A stretch of 64,000 bases of DNA from Salibacterium salarium (GCF_030813635.1 NZ_JAUSUM010000001.1:496001-560000), one strand, 5' to 3'. Positions 17,529 to 25,691 are shown, counted from the stretch's first letter. A program made the numbers and translations. The notes: generated by a model from the letters alone, not told the origin.

Positions 17529-18377
17529 ATGCTAAGTTTTAATGAAAATTTAAAAGGAAAAGTTGCGGTTGTTACAGGTGGTGGTGGCGTATTGTGCGGG
17601 GAAATGGCTCGTGAACTAGCGCAACATGGCGTGAAAGTAGCCGTGCTAAGCAGAAAACAGGAAAACGCTCAAGGCGTTGCGGATGAAATCGTTGAACAAG
17701 GCGGCGAAGCGATAGCCGTGGCTTGTGACGTTTTGAGTAAGGAAAGTATTGAAGAAGCCGATCGGCAAATACGCGAACACTATGATGGTTATGATATCTT
17801 AATTAACGGTGCGGGCGGTAATCACCCAGACGCTGCAACAAGCGAGGAACATTTCCATAGCGAAAGCCTCGACAATGATGAAATCAAAACATTTTTTGAC
17901 CTTACTGAAGAAGGATTGAAACACGTCTTCCATTTGAATTATATTGGAACCGTTCTTTCCACCCAAGTATTTATGAAAAGTATGCTTCATAGAGAAAATC
18001 CTATTGTGATCAATATTTCCTCAATGAGTGCGCCGAGCCCGATGACAAAGGTACTGTCGTACAGCTCAGCAAAAGCAGGAATTGATAACTTCACACAATG
18101 GCTCGCAGTGCATATGGCGAAAGAAAATATTCGCTGTAACGCTATTGCGCCAGGGTTTTTCCTAACTGCGCAAAATCGTAATTTGCTCCTTGACGAAAAT
18201 GGGGAGTTGACTGAACGATCTACCAAAATCGTAGGTCAAACGCCAATGGAGAGACTAGGAAAGCCGGAGGACTTATTAGGTACATTGGTATGGCTGAGCG
18301 ATCATAAAATGTCTGGATTTGTAACAGGAGTCACCGTCCCCGTTGATGGCGGATTTATGGCTTACTCCGGTGTATAA
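17529..18377 (+). CDS. uxuB: D-mannonate oxidoreductase, short-chain dehydrogenase type (fructuronate reductase)
   Basis: A 282-residue SDR protein: NAD-binding TGGGGVLCGEMA (about 16-27), catalytic Ser in NISSMS (about 161-166) and Tyr177/Lys181 in YSSAK. It resembles the Bacillus YjmF-type enzyme, which interconverts D-fructuronate and D-mannonate and is unrelated to the long-chain E. coli UxuB. Its ATG directly follows the uxuA stop and is served by AAAAGGAGG inside the uxuA end, so the two are tightly coupled. A terminator follows. Confidence 0.88.
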   Translation: MLSFNENLKGKVAVVTGGGGVLCGEMARELAQHGVKVAVLSRKQENAQGVADEIVEQGGEAIAVACDVLSKESIEEADRQIREHYDGYDILINGAGGNHPDAATSEEHFHSESLDNDEIKTFFDLTEEGLKHVFHLNYIGTVLSTQVFMKSMLHRENPIVINISSMSAPSPMTKVLSYSSAKAGIDNFTQWLAVHMAKENIRCNAIAPGFFLTAQNRNLLLDENGELTERSTKIVGQTPMERLGKPEDLLGTLVWLSDHKMSGFVTGVTVPVDGGFMAYSGV

Positions 18378-18394
18378 ATCTAAATAATTCAAGC

Positions 18395-18426
18395 GGAGCT
18401 GTATTAAAAGGTACAGCTCCTTCTCT
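18395..18426 (+). terminator. terminator of the sugar-acid operon
   Basis: GGAGCTGTA pairs perfectly with TACAGCTCC around an 8-base loop, followed by TTCTCT. Confidence 0.75.
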
Positions 18427-18468
18427 ATAACAAAGAGAATTCAACCATGCCCGTTTTATTTGTGTAAA

Positions 18469-18546
18469 GGCTACACATTAGAAGAGTTTTCAGATAAACT
18501 ATTCGAACAAGTCCATGTCGGAACCAATTTGGAGGAAAACGTTTAA
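18469..18546 (+). pseudogene. decayed C-terminal fragment of an MtnE-like aminotransferase
   Basis: The frame from 18469 reads GYTLEEFSDKLFEQVHVG and soon stops. This aligns with GYTSEEFSDKLLEKAHVA of the intact mtnE at about 10144-10197, and CCCGTT just upstream matches the preceding Leu-Pro-Val codons after a frame change. It is a relic of a second, related aminotransferase gene; the rest has gone. Confidence 0.75.
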
Positions 18547-18651
18547 AGAAGTGAATCCATAAATAAGGGTTAGATCAAAACGAGTTTTGAGCAGAAAAAG
18601 GGGAAGATGGGTTGAATGACCCAAAATAAATGAATGAAGGAGTGTGCGCGT

Positions 18652-19275
18652 ATGCCGAATAAACATGCACAGACATTTGATCCACAACAAATGAACACTC
18701 AAGATATGTACAAAATAATGATTGGATCAGTCGTGCCGAGGCCGATTGCCTGGATTTCATCTAAGGATAAAAAAGGCACATTGAACCTCGCGCCATTCAG
18801 CTTTTTCACCGTCGCATCACGTCAGCCTCCGACGTTAGCAGTATCCATCGGGCCAGGAGTGAAAGAGCGCGAGGGCACTGTGAAAGATACACTAACAAAT
18901 ATTCGTGAACTTGAAGAATATGTCATTAATATTGTGCCATACGAGCTTTCTAACCATATGTATGAATCAGCGAAAAATTACCCGCCGGAGATTGATGAAT
19001 TTAAAAAAGGATCGCTGACACCACAATTTTCCGATACAATCAGTGTCCCGACGATTAAAGAATCACCCATCGCATTTGAATGCAAGTTGGATAAAATCAT
19101 TCCAGTGGGAACTGATCATGTAGTACTAGGTCAGGTTCAACGTGCACATGTCGATCAATCGGCATACTTAGGTGATTATAAAACCGACATCGACAGTTGG
19201 AAGCCATTAGCTCGGCTTGCCGGAGACTATGCTACTTTGAATGAACGTTTTGCCCTGCCAACATCGGATGAGTGA
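18652..19275 (+). CDS. flavin reductase-like FMN-binding protein
   Basis: A 207-residue split-barrel flavoprotein of the flavin-reductase/DIM6-NTAB family: MIGSVVPRPIAWISS (about 23-37) and LAPFSFFTVASRQPP (about 46-60) are typical FMN-binding segments. Such proteins reduce flavin for a partner monooxygenase or act alone on small substrates. No partner is adjacent; a decayed aminotransferase lies upstream. The ATG at 18652 has AAGGAG nine bases before it. Confidence 0.85.
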   Translation: MPNKHAQTFDPQQMNTQDMYKIMIGSVVPRPIAWISSKDKKGTLNLAPFSFFTVASRQPPTLAVSIGPGVKEREGTVKDTLTNIRELEEYVINIVPYELSNHMYESAKNYPPEIDEFKKGSLTPQFSDTISVPTIKESPIAFECKLDKIIPVGTDHVVLGQVQRAHVDQSAYLGDYKTDIDSWKPLARLAGDYATLNERFALPTSDE

Positions 19276-19427
19276 AAAATAAATAAGTCCGGCTGCAAGA
19301 AGATGGATGTCATATAAGGGATTTACACATCTTATATCATTAATATAGGATAGATGAAATAGAATGACTGTGACGTGACTTACATGTAAACCTTCAAAGA
19401 GGTTCTTGTTCATTTATGGAGTAGGAT

Positions 19428-19472
19428 ACGCCGGTGCAAATACGGTTTATTCCGTGGAATTTGCATCGGCGT
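19428..19472 (+). terminator. long stem-loop between flavin reductase and SLC13 genes
   Basis: ACGCCGGTGCAAAT pairs with ATTTGCATCGGCGT (one G-T pair) and an inner ACGG/CCGT extends it. There is no T-run after it, so it may be a weak terminator or an RNA-processing structure. Nothing else is seen in 19276-19578. Confidence 0.5.
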
Positions 19473-19578
19473 GTGTGTATAGTAATAGTCCTTTTTCGTT
19501 CTTAGACTGTTCTGCTTGATACGATAGTTCTAGTCTTCTATACTATGAGGCAGGCAATGCAATGAAGGAAGGTTTCTG

Positions 19579-21354
19579 ATGACGGTTGAAATTATAATTG
19601 TACTTATTAGTATCAGCATAATGATGGCTGGGTTGTTTTTTGAAATAGCCCGGCCTGATTTAATGGTGTTTTTTACATTATTTATGTTTCTCATGTTTGG
19701 TTTTGTGTCCCCAGACGAAGCGCTTGCCGGTTTTTCAAATCAAGGAATGATGACGGTGGCCTTGTTGTTTGTGGTGGCTGGAGTTTTTGAGAAAAGCGGT
19801 TTAATTGAACGGTTGGTGACATCGTTTTTAACTAACACAAAATCGGGACGTAGCGCACTTTTAAAGTTGCTTTTTCCAGTGTCTGCGTTCTCTGCGTTTT
19901 TTAATAATACCCCCATCGTCGCAGCTCTAACCCCTGTAGTGCGGCGCTGGACATCGAAACATGATATTTCCCCATCTCGTTATTTATTGCCACTTTCATA
20001 TGCCTCTATTTTAGGAGGCACGATTACTTTAATTGGTACATCGACTAATCTTGTGATTCACGGACTGCTCATTGATGCTGGAGAGGCAGGTTTTTCATTT
20101 TTTCAATTGGCCTGGGTTGGTATCCCTTTAACAATAATTGGACTTATTTATATTTTTACATGCGGCCCGGTCCTTTTACCTGATCACCGTAGTATGATTC
20201 AGCGTGTGAGCGATAATACAAAAGATTATTTAAGTGAAATGATGGTGACTGATGAATTTGCCTATGTCAATCATTCGGTCGAAGAAGCGCAGTTACGTAA
20301 TTTAAAAGGGGTTTATTTAATAGAAATTATACGCGGTCGGGAAAGAATTTCTCCTGTCAGCAGCCGGACGTTAGTGCAGGCAGGGGATAGACTTGTTTTC
20401 ACGGGAATGATTTCAACGATTGCGGACTTACAAAAACGAAAAGGTCTAGAAGTGAACACGGGGACGGACCTTTCTATGGAAAATATTCGAAACGGTGACA
20501 GTAGACTAGTGGAGGTCGTTATTTCCCACCAATCTTTCTTAACTCAACAAACGATTAAACAAAGTAGATTCCGAGAAATCTACGACGCAGCCGTTGTTGC
20601 TGTTCATCGTAATGATGAACGGGTGGAAGGAAAAGTTGGAGATATAGTTCCAAAAGCGGGAGACTTATTATTGCTCGTAACTGGTCCGGACTTTAATGAA
20701 AGGATTCAGGAGCGCAAAGATTTTTATATTACATCCCCAACAGATGAGCGGAAATTTTATGAAGATGAATCGAAGGGCTGGTTCACTTTGTGGCTCTTGC
20801 TTGGCATGATTTTGATGGTTATGTTCGGATGGTTATCGATTTTTAAAGCAATGGTGATTACGGTTGGCGTGCTCCTAGTTGCAAAAATTGTTACCCCGAA
20901 TCAGGCGAAAGATTCGGTACAATTTCAAGTGCTGCTTCTTATAGCTAGTGCGCTGGGTATTGGGAATGTGATAAGGCAGACGGGGACAGCCGATTGGGTG
21001 GCTCATGGTCTGATTGATGGATTGGCTCCGTTAGGTGTTGTGGCCGTCCTTGTGACGATTTATTTGTTAACAAATGTATTTACGGAGTTTATTACGAATA
21101 ATGCAGCTGCAGTCATTATGTTTCCAATTGGGTATGAGATTGCATTAGATATGGGCATTGATCCGATTGGAATGGCTGTATTAGTTGCCATTGCAGCATC
21201 CGCCAGCTTTTTGTCACCGATTGGTTATCAAACGAACTTGATTGTGTTTGGGCCGGGCGGCTATTCGTTTGGTGATTACGCCCGCATTGGGTTTCCGTTA
21301 ACAATGATTTGTATGATAACCACCGTTTCTATTGTGTATTTTTTATATGTGTAA
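19579..21354 (+). CDS. SLC13-family permease with internal TrkA-C domains
   Basis: A 591-residue membrane protein of the DASS/SLC13 superfamily. Two inverted membrane halves (about 1-205 and 395-591) carry the anion-binding motifs GTSTNLV (about 155) and GYQTNLIVFGPGGYSFGDY (about 550). Between them lie two cytosolic TrkA-C (RCK-C) repeats, about 210-385. Proteins with this layout transport sulfate, dicarboxylates or other anions with sodium; the substrate cannot be told here. It has its own ribosome site (GAAGGAAGG) and no operon partner. Confidence 0.88.
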   Translation: MTVEIIIVLISISIMMAGLFFEIARPDLMVFFTLFMFLMFGFVSPDEALAGFSNQGMMTVALLFVVAGVFEKSGLIERLVTSFLTNTKSGRSALLKLLFPVSAFSAFFNNTPIVAALTPVVRRWTSKHDISPSRYLLPLSYASILGGTITLIGTSTNLVIHGLLIDAGEAGFSFFQLAWVGIPLTIIGLIYIFTCGPVLLPDHRSMIQRVSDNTKDYLSEMMVTDEFAYVNHSVEEAQLRNLKGVYLIEIIRGRERISPVSSRTLVQAGDRLVFTGMISTIADLQKRKGLEVNTGTDLSMENIRNGDSRLVEVVISHQSFLTQQTIKQSRFREIYDAAVVAVHRNDERVEGKVGDIVPKAGDLLLLVTGPDFNERIQERKDFYITSPTDERKFYEDESKGWFTLWLLLGMILMVMFGWLSIFKAMVITVGVLLVAKIVTPNQAKDSVQFQVLLLIASALGIGNVIRQTGTADWVAHGLIDGLAPLGVVAVLVTIYLLTNVFTEFITNNAAAVIMFPIGYEIALDMGIDPIGMAVLVAIAASASFLSPIGYQTNLIVFGPGGYSFGDYARIGFPLTMICMITTVSIVYFLYV

Positions 21355-21438
21355 AAAGATTTTTGGATTCCTGTCACGGGTCAGGCTTTTTGAAACATAA
21401 AGTATCAAAGAGTTTATGACGATGACAGGAGGAGAAAT

Positions 21439-22095
21439 ATGTATTATAACCATTATTATGCTTATGTGCCACATGTTCAGCCGTATGTGAATCCTTATCA
21501 AGTGCCTTATGCTCCGCCGCAGCCGTCCTTCAATAGAGAGTATCCGGTGCATGCAGAGCGCCAGCAGACGGTGCGGGGACAGGCGACGTGGACCGAAGGC
21601 GGACCGGTGACCAAATGCAACATGGCTTGGTCGGATAATCAATATATGACAACCGCTGTTGGGGAAAATTCTCCTTATAAGTGTGGTCAGGCGTTGAAAG
21701 TGAGAAATTTAAACACGGGCCGAGAGATGATTGTGACGGTAGTTGATGAAGTCGCGGGTTATCCTAATAATAGATTGAACTTGCACAGGCGGGCGTTTGA
21801 AGCGCTTGGGAGCAATCCAAATGTTGGTGTGATGGATATTGAAATCACGCCGTCTCCGGATGTGGAGGAAACACAATGGGGGAAATATTTAGTGGAAGTG
21901 GTTCAACGGGCTTATCCTAATTATAATGTGACGGATTATCAATCGGTGGAGACGACGCAGATGAATGCGGAGCGGATGCGGGAAACGTATGAGTTTACGC
22001 TGCAGTCGCCACAGGAAACGATGACGGTGCGGGGAAGTGTTACCTATAATCCGAATACAAATCGTGTGTTGTCGATGAGTGTTCAGGAGGTGTGA
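21439..22095 (+). CDS. double-psi beta-barrel (RlpA-like) protein with DUF3889-like C-terminus
   Basis: A 218-residue protein. Residues 1-45 are rich in Tyr, Pro and His and contain no signal peptide. Residues about 47-137 form an RlpA/barwin-like double-psi barrel (GQATWTEGG, CNMAWSDNQYMTTAVG, VTVVDEVAGYPNNRLNLHRR), and about 145-218 look like the DUF3889 domain found with it in Bacillus. The Tyr/Pro-rich head without an export signal recalls spore-surface proteins, so a spore-coat role is possible but unproven. AGGAGG precedes the ATG. Confidence 0.75.
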   Translation: MYYNHYYAYVPHVQPYVNPYQVPYAPPQPSFNREYPVHAERQQTVRGQATWTEGGPVTKCNMAWSDNQYMTTAVGENSPYKCGQALKVRNLNTGREMIVTVVDEVAGYPNNRLNLHRRAFEALGSNPNVGVMDIEITPSPDVEETQWGKYLVEVVQRAYPNYNVTDYQSVETTQMNAERMRETYEFTLQSPQETMTVRGSVTYNPNTNRVLSMSVQEV

Positions 22096-22101
22096 TGGAA
22101 A

Positions 22102-22141
22102 AAGGGAAGCCTGATACTTTAGGTTTTCCTTTCTTTATTTT
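22102..22141 (+). terminator. terminator after the double-psi barrel gene
   Basis: AAGGGAAGCCT pairs with AGGTTTTCCTT (three G-T pairs) around an 8-base loop, followed by a T-rich tail. Confidence 0.65.
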
Positions 22142-22237
22142 AATCAAGGGTTGGTGCAGCCGTCTCGTTTCGGGGCTTTAGGACTGATTGCCCGCGGTCC
22201 CGCCCCGGCTCCCTTTCTTAAACTCCTTCAGTTAGAT

Positions 22238-22440
22238 TCAATTTGCTCGTAAATGCTCGCTTATTCGCAGGGTTTCAAACCACTTGTAAGAACAATAACG
22301 GATGAATGGAATGAGTTTTGCCAAGAAAGGCTACATGAGTTGATTTTGTTTATCTTGCATTTTAAACTTCATATAAGAGCTCCTCCTTAGATTTTGAGTG
22401 TTAGAGTGGTGTCTATACTCTTATTTTACTGAGGGGCTCT
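22238..22440 (-). mobile_element. probable left-end remnant of an insertion sequence
   Basis: On the minus strand a strong site AAGGAGGAG precedes an ATG at 22372 opening a short frame (MKFKMQDKQNQLM, stop, then PFLAKLIPFIRYCSYKW) that reads like a transposase N-terminus with an in-frame stop at 22333-22331 and a second at 22240-22238. Upstream, GAGCCCCTCAGTAAAATAAG (22439-22420, minus strand) has the look of an IS terminal repeat. The family (IS4-like?) is a guess; no right end was found. The GC-rich stretch 22150-22230 has no recognised feature. Confidence 0.4.
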
Positions 22441-22561
22441 ATTTTTTCAAAGTCGAAATTAACGCACTACAGGAATGCTAACGAAGCAGGATATTCGAAT
22501 AAGGATTTGAAACTTTTTGTTAATTTTGTTCGTCATATCTACAAAGAAGGGTGGGTTAATT

Positions 22562-22903
22562 ATGAAGAAACAATTAGCAATTGCGGCTACGGTAATTCTT
22601 CTCTCTGTTATGGGTTGTAGTAATGAAAGTGATGCACATTATGAGGGTACAATACTTGAAATAAAAGAAAATAGTATCATGGTAGGAGAAGACGATATTG
22701 ACCCTGAAGCATCATATCCGACATATGAAATTCTTATTGATGATAAAACAGAGTTCAATGGAGAAGTTGAAAAATTTGAAAACTTAAATGAGTTCGTAAG
22801 TGAAACAGAACATCCAATTGTAAAACTATGGGTAATTGATAAAGGGGAGAATAATGAAATTGACAATAGGACAGCGAGTGAAGTTGTTGTTGAAAAAGAA
22901 TAA
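22562..22903 (+). CDS. small lipoprotein, DUF3221-like
   Basis: A 113-residue exported lipoprotein with lipobox VMGC (Cys19). The mature part begins with YEGTILEIKENSIMVGEDD and alternates short beta strands, like the OB-fold-like DUF3221 (YobA) proteins common in Bacillus. Function is unknown. The ATG at 22562 is chosen over an upstream frame extension because the signal peptide (MKKQLAIAATVILLSVMG) starts there. It lies in a stretch of small and broken genes. Confidence 0.7.
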   Translation: MKKQLAIAATVILLSVMGCSNESDAHYEGTILEIKENSIMVGEDDIDPEASYPTYEILIDDKTEFNGEVEKFENLNEFVSETEHPIVKLWVIDKGENNEIDNRTASEVVVEKE

Positions 22904-22927
22904 ATCTTAGTAGTTATTTATTTAACA

Positions 22928-22980
22928 AACGGGTGTTTTACTATAATAAGGAGAATGCAACCTTGTTTCACTAATGAGGC
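22928..22980 (+). repeat. cassette-like direct repeat, copy 1
   Basis: About 53 bases from AACGGGTG to ACTAATGAGGC, closely matching 23539-23593: both contain CGGGTG(T/C)TTTACTAT, AAGG(A/C)GAATGC and CAACCTTGTTTCACTAATGA. The two copies flank the 23058-23540 lipoprotein gene. Confidence 0.7.
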
Positions 22981-23057
22981 AGAATAGTTCAACACGGGAT
23001 TTATATTTTATGATAGTGTTTATCAAGTAGATAGTTAATTATTAGGGGGAATAAAGA

Positions 23058-23540
23058 GTGGCAAAAACAATTAGATTTTTCTTCTTTTCATTATTGATAC
23101 TATTTTTCTTGAATGGTTGTAATACAAATAATGCTAATGTAGATAAATTTGAGTTTAAAGGTTCGTACATTGGAGATAACAGTGCGGTAGAAAGCATTGT
23201 TAAGCAATTACCAAATGGTGAACATTTTAAAGGGTTTGAACTTAAGACCAAAGAAGAACCTTATGGAATGATTTTAAATTATGAAGGCATAGAAGCAGAG
23301 GAAATAGAAAAAAGGTATAAAGAAACGGCAATTTACAATGCTACATTTATATTTGCTTTAGTTCAAAATGCAGAATGGGTTACATTTAATTTTAAACATC
23401 AGGAATACCAATTAACCATAGAAAATCTACAAGGTTGGTATGGTAAAGAATTAAGTGAGTATTCTAGTGAAGATGAACTAAGAAAACTATCACAAGAATA
23501 TTTAGAAGATGAAAATAAGGTATACGACTTATTGAAGTAA
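23058..23540 (+). CDS. lipoprotein with DUF4825-like domain
   Basis: A 160-residue lipoprotein with lipobox FLNGC (Cys21). The mature domain has YIGDNSAVESIVKQLP and FELKTKEEPYGMILNYEG, the pattern of the DUF4825 family in Bacillus lipoproteins; function is unknown. The start is GTG at 23058 with GGGGGA seven bases upstream. Direct repeats lie on both sides, the second beginning at the stop codon, so gene and repeat may move as a unit. Confidence 0.75.
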   Translation: MAKTIRFFFFSLLILFFLNGCNTNNANVDKFEFKGSYIGDNSAVESIVKQLPNGEHFKGFELKTKEEPYGMILNYEGIEAEEIEKRYKETAIYNATFIFALVQNAEWVTFNFKHQEYQLTIENLQGWYGKELSEYSSEDELRKLSQEYLEDENKVYDLLK

Positions 23541-23593
23541 CGGGTGCTTTACTATTATAAGGCGAATGCTGCAACCTTGTTTCACTAATGACG
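23539..23593 (+). repeat. cassette-like direct repeat, copy 2
   Basis: The second copy of the repeat at 22928-22980, with a 2-base insertion (GAATGCTGCAACC). It starts within the TAA of the preceding lipoprotein gene. Confidence 0.7.
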
Positions 23594-23605
23594 TAAAACG
23601 AAATC

Positions 23606-23994
23606 AGTGGAATTGAAAACTACATAGAAAATAAACTTGTGGAATTTCATGAAAGATACGGTATAGAAGGAATAACCCTCCTCCGCCTCCACAACCCAAA
23701 AACATAGAGTCTCCTTATAATTTTAAAAAGTATGTGCGTTTTCCAATTTTCACAAAACAAATCTATGTCTTTGACAAAGAGATTACAACGGATTTATTTG
23801 GCTACATTGAGAATGAATACGTAGAGGAAATGGATGGCAGGGGGGTTATTGAGCCGGGATTTCCTGCTAAAGAAGAACTTATGAAAAAATATTGGGAGAG
23901 CAGAATGCATCTTGATGACTATCTAGATTTAGATAAGAAACCTTACCAAGATCCTGAAATTTTGGTATTAAAAAAATTCCTATTTCTCTATTAG
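23606..23994 (+). pseudogene. broken hypothetical gene
   Basis: A frame reading IENKLVEFHERYGIEGITLL stops at a TAG near 23705. A second frame, open from about 23653, carries a proline-rich stretch and then FTKQIYVFDKEITTDLFG and GRGVIEPGFPAKEELMKKYW, ending at 23994 in a low-complexity tail. The two frames look like one gene after a frameshift and loss of its 3' end. No family is recognised. Confidence 0.45.
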
Positions 23995-24035
23995 AATCAA
24001 ATTTTTAAATAAACTTACGAGAGGGGAAAGCAACT

Positions 24036-24231
24036 ATGGATAAAGAAAAATTATTGGAACTATCGCGGGCAATAAATGTAGAATGATAATGAGCCTGGTA
24101 TATCACAAGAGATATCAGATTTTTTCTTTGAATGGGAAAATGTAGTAAGTTATACATATGAATTTGAAAGTAATACATTTGTTTTTTCTGTCAAATTAAG
24201 CGATTTCAATTTCCGAAAGGTTCAAAAATGA
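24036..24231 (+). pseudogene. small hypothetical gene with a frameshift
   Basis: AGGGGA and an ATG at 24036 open a frame (MDKEKLLELSRAINVE) that stops after 16 codons. A second frame follows at once (NEPGISQEISDFFFEWENVV, then SYTYEFESNTFVFSVKLSDF) and ends at 24231. Together they would make a small soluble protein of about 65 residues. The size and acidic character resemble immunity-type proteins, but nothing specific is recognised. Confidence 0.45.
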
Positions 24232-24351
24232 ATGAGATAAATAAAGGTTTTCTATGTGAAGTCGTTTTCAGTTAAAGGAATAGGTATGTGCCTGTAATAG
24301 CGCAGAAGTACCGTAACTTCTAGAAATATGTAGGGGGACTAGGGGACTAGG

Positions 24352-24873
24352 GTGAAATTTTTATTGATTTTTATAATCTTATTAGTAGGCTGTACTGGTC
24401 CTGAATATGAAAAAGAAGAAACAATAGCGGTATTAGAGGGAGAAGAAATCACAGCAGAAGATGTTCTTTGGCAATCTTCTTTAGAAAAAGAACCAGAAGA
24501 TATTATTAAATCGTACTTAAAACAAGAGGTTGTTATTAAGGAAGCAAAAAATATGGAAATAACGGTTTCAGAAAAAGAGGTAGAAGAAAGAGTACAAGAA
24601 GAATTCCCCGGTGCTGATCTAACCCGAAGGTTTGAAGCATATGGAAATAAAGATTTTTATAGGGAACAAGCATCTTTATTGGGAGTATCCCCGGAAGAAT
24701 ACTACGAGACTTGGGAGGAAATTAATTATACTCGAGGTTTATATTGGGATAAATATTTTAATGAAAAATTTGGGGAGCCAACCGAAAAAAATCTGGAGTC
24801 ATGGACTAAAAAGGTTGATGAACATGGTGATGAATTGTTCAATGCTTATAAAAAAGAAGGGAAGTGGAAATGA
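24352..24873 (+). CDS. lipoprotein resembling the N-terminal chaperone domain of SurA/PrsA foldases
   Basis: A 173-residue lipoprotein with a short signal and lipobox LLVGC (Cys14). The mature part (VLEGEEITAEDVLWQSSLEK, IIKSYLKQEVVIKEAKNM, EVEERVQEEFPG) follows the helical SurA-N pattern seen before the peptidyl-prolyl isomerase domain of PrsA-like proteins. No parvulin domain follows, so it would be a chaperone-like fragment or a stand-alone variant. Start is GTG at 24352. Function is inferred from the pattern only. Confidence 0.6.
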   Translation: MKFLLIFIILLVGCTGPEYEKEETIAVLEGEEITAEDVLWQSSLEKEPEDIIKSYLKQEVVIKEAKNMEITVSEKEVEERVQEEFPGADLTRRFEAYGNKDFYREQASLLGVSPEEYYETWEEINYTRGLYWDKYFNEKFGEPTEKNLESWTKKVDEHGDELFNAYKKEGKWK

Positions 24874-25118
24874 AATAATAAGCTAAAAAGCAACATAGCA
24901 TTGTAAAGTTTTCACTTAAAATATAGGTTAGGAAATTTTGTGTTTCAAATATATTAAGGTTTTTGATGGATTTTTTATCTTGTGAATTTTATCATTTAAA
25001 GTAAAGTGTGGTATCACGCTGGAAAGGTGCATGGAAAATAAGCATAGAGGGTTGGTATATATTCAAAAAAATGGTAATAAAGAAATGGGATTAACCTTTT
25101 TGACAAGGGGAACCAACG

Positions 25119-25268
25119 TGCCAGCATAAAGATGTGAAAGAAATGTCTGTTCGTGCGTGGGATTGCCCTTCGTGTGGCAGCTGCCATGATAGAGATAAAA
25201 ACGCTTCGAAAAACATCAAAACCGAAGCCGTAAGGCTTCTAACCGCAGGGGCTGCGGAGTTAGCCTGA
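25119..25268 (+). pseudogene. 3' fragment of an IS200/IS605-family tnpB
   Basis: The frame reads DVKEMSVRAWDCPSCGSCHD and RDKNASKNIKTEAVRLLTAG: the second CxxC pair of the TnpB zinc ribbon, the last RuvC motif (DRDKNASKNI) and the usual C-terminal tail ending at TGA 25266-25268. Everything upstream of the ribbon is missing. The following 80 bases to about 25350, ending GGTGGAGTAGTTCAA, resemble an IS605-type right end with hairpins. Confidence 0.85.
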
Positions 25269-25415
25269 TAAAGCAACTGGCGGGTACGCCGGTGTTCTCA
25301 GGAATCTCCATCTTCAAATGTCGCTAGACATTAAGGTGGAGTAGTTCAACCATCCCGGCTTTATATGTGGGAGCGGCAGTTGTTATTATGACATTCTATG
25401 CTGTAGGTGGTATAA

Positions 25416-25691
25416 TTAGAAAAAGAGTATCTTGAAGCGGAGGGAAGTGCTGCGGAAGATATATTAAAACAAATTTTAAGTGAACTGAAAGAAATTAAGG
25501 CAGATATAGGTGACTTAAAAACGGGACAAGCAAGACTTGAAGTCGGACAACAGAACTTACAGCAAAACTTAATCGAAAGTCTTGGAACTTATACAGAGAA
25601 AATTACTGAACATGTTGATGACAAAACCGAAGTATTGAATAAAAGAGTTTACAAAGTTGAATCTGAAATAGAGAGAGTAAGCAGACAGTAG
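25416..25691 (+). pseudogene. coiled-coil hypothetical protein lacking a standard start codon
   Basis: An open frame of 91 codons between stops encodes a heptad-rich protein (ILSELKEIKADIGDLKTGQ, LGTYTEKITEHVDDKTEVLN, KRVYKVESEIERVSRQ). Similar small coiled-coil proteins of unknown function are common in Bacillaceae. No ATG, GTG or TTG lies in frame before the conserved part, so the 5' end is probably lost or mutated. It follows directly after the TnpB remnant, which may have disturbed the start. Confidence 0.6.

Noticed and set aside
18378-18651. A second intact aminotransferase gene
   Set aside because: Only about 25 C-terminal codons remain and the upstream frame is broken.
23886-24018. 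The small-gene stretch as a toxin-immunity system
   Set aside because: Sizes and acidic character are suggestive, but no toxin domain, secretion leader or intact immunity protein can be identified.
24632-24886. 84-codon frame overlapping the 24352 lipoprotein gene
   Set aside because: An out-of-frame overlap with no ribosome site; the lipoprotein frame has a signal peptide and lipobox.
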